A DNA stretch of 64,000 nt, from positions 35,731,956 through 35,795,955 of the forward strand of contig CM049318.1 in the NCBI GenBank assembly GCA_026874595.1, in the 5' to 3' direction. Of the stretch, positions 59,800 through 64,000 are shown one piece after another. This stretch comes from Sipunculus nudus (taxonomy: Eukaryota; Annelida; Sipuncula; Golfingiida; Sipunculidae). Within the stretch, counting starts at the first letter, position 1, and each line of letters begins with the position of its first letter. Made by a program: the position numbers and the translations under genes. Under the pieces are notes generated by a model that had not been told where the DNA came from, did not search any database, and saw only the letters and a program-made list of their open reading frames with translations.

Positions 59800-60330
59800 T
59801 AATCCAGGATCTCCAGTTAAGCGATTTCAGATTTCCCCCGTTCCATTTTACCCCTCCTTAACGCAAAGATACATTCAGATTATGTGTGTGTGTGGGGTGG
59901 GGTGGGGTTGATTTCAGATTATCCCCGCGGGTAAATCGATTTGATCCCCCCCCCCCCCGCGATTTCAAATGTACAACCTTAAAACAGTTATTTCTTAACG
60001 TTTATATAATTACATTTATCAAATTTATATATTTTTTTTAATTCTCAAATTATGTTTTATCTTTAAAGGTGCTTTGATGAAGCGTATGATTCAATATGAA
60101 TAAAATACACTGGTATTGAAAATACAATATTTTCAATTTTTATATTAATTCTATGTTTAATTCGTGTAAATCCCTCACGTGTTTTATTCAGTAAACATAA
60201 GATGAGTAAAACAGCATGAGTATTTATTTTTCAGCTAATCAGGGGAAAATGAGGGGGTAATCTAAAATCAAGATCCATCTGCCCCCGAGTCAGCGTGAAA
60301 TCTATCTCAGATTACTGGGGTATAACATGC
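59800..60330 (-). repeat. Foldback-like element R9, copy B
   Basis: Reverse-orientation match to 27600-28110. Arms carry GATTTCAGATT(A/T)CCCC variants and runs of C; the core is AT-rich (59990-60240). Confidence 0.5.
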
Positions 60331-61524
60331 AATGGAAAACTTAAAGTCGTTCCACCGGCATTAGCGACGAATACTGTCCCGCGCCTCTAATATAAAGCAC
60401 CTAGGAACTTGAAACTGCGAATTATCTCTCTTTAATTTACGTATCCCCTACATTTAGACATGCCCGCTGGGAATTAATGGAATCACAAGCTATCTAATGT
60501 GGAAATCCAGGGTTAGGGGTAAAAGGCAGAAAAAAAAGAACCAAACCACAAAAGGCAACAGTTACAGAATTTACCATTTATCATTAACCCACAAGTGATA
60601 ATCTGTAGAATAGAAACAAATGAGCCCAGAAAGGTGTATTATCTGAACATTTCCATAAAAAGTCCAAACCTTCCTGGGAGAGAAGATATCTGGCTTTATG
60701 GACTAGGAGAAGAAGACTATATATATGTACCCCGGCCCAATTTTATGATTCACTCTAAATGTCAGAAGTAATTTGAGACTTGGACAGCGGTGACTGATAC
60801 GGACACTTTCGGGTATCAATGGGAGTTGTTTGAATTAAAGGTGTGCGAAAGTGTAGGAGTCTGAAAAGAAACGGTTAATAGCGACAGCTAATATTGTTAC
60901 AGTTACATTTCCTGGGAAACTGATTAACTCAAATGAATAACAGTGGCGGATCCAGGGATTGTGGAAAGTTGGGATGTATTGAATATGTCTCACTTTTGAA
61001 GTTGTCACTCAATCCACATGAATCACAATAAAATATAATCATAAAATATTATTTATTGCTGGAGGAGCCCCTTTTGGAACTGTTAATTCACATAAGCAGT
61101 GAACAAGCATCTAGCGAATTTTTCATCTTTCTTTAATTCTTTCTTTCTTTCTGTCTGTCTTTCTGTCTCTTTTTTTTCTGTCTTTGTGTTATATACAACA
61201 TCTAATCATCTAATTGTCTTTGGGTGTAGCAATCAGGTCGTATATACTATACACATTAATTTTAATGTCAAAACATAAATTTATATGGGAGCGTGCTTCT
61301 TATTATGCATAACACTTGTGTCAACATTGAGTATTTGATTTTTCGTATGATAAATGTAGTTTGTACCGTAAACTAGCTAATCTAATGTACAAATAGTAGA
61401 TCAATATATATAAATCTCTCTCATATTCAGCTGTGTAGGTTACAGAGTGCTCTTTATAGGGACGGAAATATGTATATCTTTGAGATGGGCAACACTTTTG
61501 ATATTCGGTATTCTGAAATTAGGA
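60331..61524. other. Intergenic sequence, no gene recognised
   Basis: About 60360-60760 is complex and repeat-free (AACCACAAAAGG Runx-like, TTAACCCACAAGTG). CAGTGGCGGATCCAGGG at about 60944 is a hAT-style end without a clear partner. A small CTTT/CTGT tract lies at about 61137-61175. Confidence 0.3.
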
Positions 61525-61745
61525 AATGCACTTAGTCTAATAATGGCTACATTTTTCGAAAACACAATCATGAAATTCCTGTCACTGCTATCCGCTGATT
61601 TATAACTTATTTCAATATAAAGCATTGCATATGCAGTAACTAATGTATTGTTTATTGATAATTTTACATTTTGTATGACATTTTTTTTTATTCATTCATC
61701 TTGTACAAATGATATTTCTAATCGGAATCAAAACATGTGAAGTGT
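61525..61745 (+). repeat. Dispersed repeat R7, copy B (matches 735-978)
   Basis: Same orientation as copy A, with the same order of shared blocks. It is followed at 61753-61808 by a (TA)n(TG)n microsatellite. Confidence 0.55.
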
Positions 61746-61752
61746 TTAATTA

Positions 61753-61800
<48 letters not shown>

Positions 61801-61809
61801 ATAAATATA

Positions 61810-62609
61810 TGTGTATATGAACGTCCTCCCAGGAACCTTGGAAAACAAATTCGAGTGTTGGCCTATGGCAATGCGGAAGTATTCATGTATCGATAAACTA
61901 TTAAAAGCGGGCCTAAAACTCCAGGTGGCAACATAATTAAAATTTATTGGACTATATTCCTTTCGCCAGCTGTTGAAACATGCATGCATGATCTGCAGTC
62001 GGTGCTAGGTCGCTGAGTTTGTTGTCCGTAAAATGAGTTCACTAATACAGTAGCTTATAACACACATTAATCCGAAATTGAAAAAAAAAACTGAGAACCC
62101 AAAATTTGAACGTTTATTCGTGATCCGAGCAAACAAAGAAAAGGTATTATAAAAGATAGTCTAATTCAAAACAAATTAACATGTAGATGCGGAGCAAATG
62201 AAGAACATTTGTTCAGGCCCATAAGCAATTATTTAATTGATTTTAGCATGATATTTTGGTTAAACTGATGGAACAATTAATAAGAATGTTGTTGCCGAGG
62301 TTTATTATGAATCAGCTTCATTAATACATGAGTTCAGTATTTGATAAAGCCTGGTACTTGGCTGTCATTGTGAATCCTACGAAATGGTTCATCCGAACGA
62401 TCATTTATCCGAACAAAATTCCTGTCCCCCGAGCTTTTCGGGAAAAAGGACGCTCTACTTCTTAACATGATATGGCTATAACAGTTAATGCCTTGGTCGC
62501 AATAGGACGTACGATTTTCGGGATCGTATGTTCCCTGTGAATGTTGGGTGCCGTGGAGGCCTTGGAGTACTAGTAAAAAAGTGAATCCGGAACTCTTCGT
62601 GGTACTACA
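61810..62609. other. AT-rich intergenic sequence, no gene recognised
   Basis: Nothing beyond short chance open frames was seen. Confidence 0.35.
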
Positions 62610-63095
62610 TATTCGCAGGAATTCCTGTGGTTGGCTCTATATTCGCGAGGATGAAATTTCGTGATTTCTTCATTTCGAACGTTTTGCGAGGGTTTAATTT
62701 TCTCGATTGCATCATACCTATAAATTCTTAGTGCAACAGTATGTGTTTTGATTTTTAAATTAAAATAAATTCTACAATAACTCACTCAATTCTCGGTCAG
62801 CCACACATTTATGACTTGTGTCACGTTTGATTTATCCCTGCGATAAAACCTTGTTTTACAATAATTTATGCTTGTATGCATGACCTATTTTCGATACTTT
62901 ACCCAGATTTGGTTGCTGATAAGGTTTTCTTCCATGGGTATGATAACTTTTTGCGCAGATGCATCATCCCCTCTTGTTCATCGTGGTTGATGGGGCATCT
63001 TATTCCCGAGGGTTTCATATTCGCGATTATTTCACATTCTTTAATATCACGAAATTCAAAGCCTCGCGAATAAAAAAACAACCGCAGTATTTCGA
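62610..63095. repeat. Two fragments of a TTCGCGA-rich dispersed repeat
   Basis: Around 62635-62710 and 62990-63090, TTCGCGA, CGTGATT, GCGAGGGTTTAATTTTCTCG and TATCACGAAATTC recur. Such TTCGCGAG-type MITEs are common in bivalve genomes, by recollection. Borders were not resolved. Confidence 0.3.
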
Positions 63096-63142
63096 TCTTT
63101 CAAAAGCATTTCCCTTCAGGTGAAGAGTGCAACACTACTATG

Positions 63143-63211
63143 CAGTGGCGTCAATTTTTCTTCCAGGGTGGGGGGGGGGATGACTTTGTTTATATATACA
63201 CACACACACAC

Positions 63212-63256
<45 letters not shown>

Positions 63257-63284
63257 CCTTTTTCAACGTCTCTGAGTGACATTC

Positions 63285-63337
<53 letters not shown>

Positions 63338-63623
63338 AAATATATATAATTATTATAATATATATATTTAATCTTATTTCAAATAATTATGAAATGATTT
63401 AGAAAATAAGCTATTTTTTAATTCTAAGCAAGGTTTAGATATAACATTTTTTAGTAAATGGATCCAAAGTCTCTAATTCTAATTATTAATATAATTCATT
63501 TGCAATTTTATAATATTATTCTCTGAAAGTGGGGGGGGGGATGATTACATTGACCATCCCCCTTTGCAAAAAAGTGGGGGGTATATATACCCCCATCCCC
63601 CCCCCCCTATATTGACGCCCCTG
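63143..63623. mobile_element. hAT-type MITE, 481 bp, perfect 8-bp target duplication
   Basis: Ends CAGTGGCGTCAAT and ATTGACGCCCCTG are inverted with one mismatch and flanked by CTACTATG on both sides (63135-63142, 63624-63631). Just inside both ends are G-runs or C-runs; the middle is TA-rich with (TA)n tracts. CAG ends and the 8-bp duplication identify hAT. Confidence 0.75.
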
Positions 63624-63631
63624 CTACTATG

Positions 63632-64000
63632 ATCGACTGTTACGTGAGACTGATTTTAAGTATTTTAAAAAATTACCGATACTTCGAATCCACAACTGCC
63701 GTACAGTGATTTCATAGTAATGTTTTCAACGATTCTGGTAGCTGTAATTTATTATATGCATTTTCCCTAAAGTTGTTGTGGAACTACGCTCAACCATTAT
63801 GCTCACTTTGTGACAATTTCAGCGAGTTAATTCTTAAATATATTACATTGGATTATTAATGATTATTCATTATTCGGCAAGCGATTAGCAGCAAACGAGT
63901 CGCATACAAAGTTCACAGCTTGTTGTACTTTACAAATATGAAGTACCAGTAGAGTGGTATCACCCGCATAAGCAGCACATTTAGCTGATTTAAGTTTAAG
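63632..64000. other. AT-rich sequence to the right edge, nothing recognised
   Basis: No coding, repeat or RNA feature could be supported. Confidence 0.4.

Overview
This is a eukaryotic genomic window, most likely from a marine lophotrochozoan and probably a bivalve mollusc. The inference rests on very low gene density, AT-rich sequence, many microsatellites, TRIM-type (RING/B-box) coding sequence with spliced-gene signals, and dispersed repeat styles common in bivalve genomes. There are no operons or other bacterial features. The species cannot be fixed from the sequence alone.

Coding content is concentrated in the first 5.6 kb. Two tandem paralogues lie on the + strand: the 3' end of one gene (1-504, cut by the window edge) and a nearly full-length second copy (4114-5532). 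Both end in a CAP-Gly domain of the type found in the deubiquitinase CYLD. The second copy shows that this domain is joined to an N-terminal RING, two B-boxes and a coiled coil, giving a TRIM-like protein with a CAP-Gly C-terminus. The second copy keeps a TATA box, a likely leader exon with splice sites and a polyadenylation signal, but its reading frame is broken in three places and the first RING zinc ligand is serine, so it is called a probable pseudogene. No other gene can be named. Two short open frames that could be orphan exons (44951-45110 +, 40673-40852 -) are listed at low confidence.

The rest is mainly mobile-element sequence, and several elements can be delimited by target-site duplications visible in the text. 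(i) Solo LTRs with TG...CA ends: one four-copy family at 30353, 45517, 50427 and 54978, plus separate LTRs at 21209, 25065 and 41513. (ii) DNA elements: a 2.05-kb hAT-type element with TATTAC subterminal arrays (13730-15783), a 481-bp hAT MITE (63143-63623), a Harbinger-type element (10640-11293), Tc1/mariner-type MITEs (1360, 54908, about 41441), and a 447-bp element packed with GCGTA motifs (51212-51658). (iii) Retroelement debris: a LINE ORF2 C-terminal relic (20200-21119), a LINE 3' end (about 39050-39600), tRNA-derived SINEs (47883, 48552), and two tails resembling Penelope-like elements, one with a decayed hammerhead-like motif. (iv) Large tandem structures: a 4-kb array of about 13 units of roughly 335 bp or half that (6465-10470), and a 2.8-kb minisatellite of 25-bp units with two GATC sites per unit (about 56170-59010). 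(v) Dispersed or inverted families R1, R2 and R6-R9.

Insertions are nested: LTRs interrupt the same MITE family twice, and another LTR sits at the very end of the GCGTA element. A few repeat-free stretches (18160-18620, 27205-27400, 37470-37620, 46330-46600) have dense transcription-factor-like motifs and may be regulatory. Gene function, expression and family names for most repeats could not be tested here.
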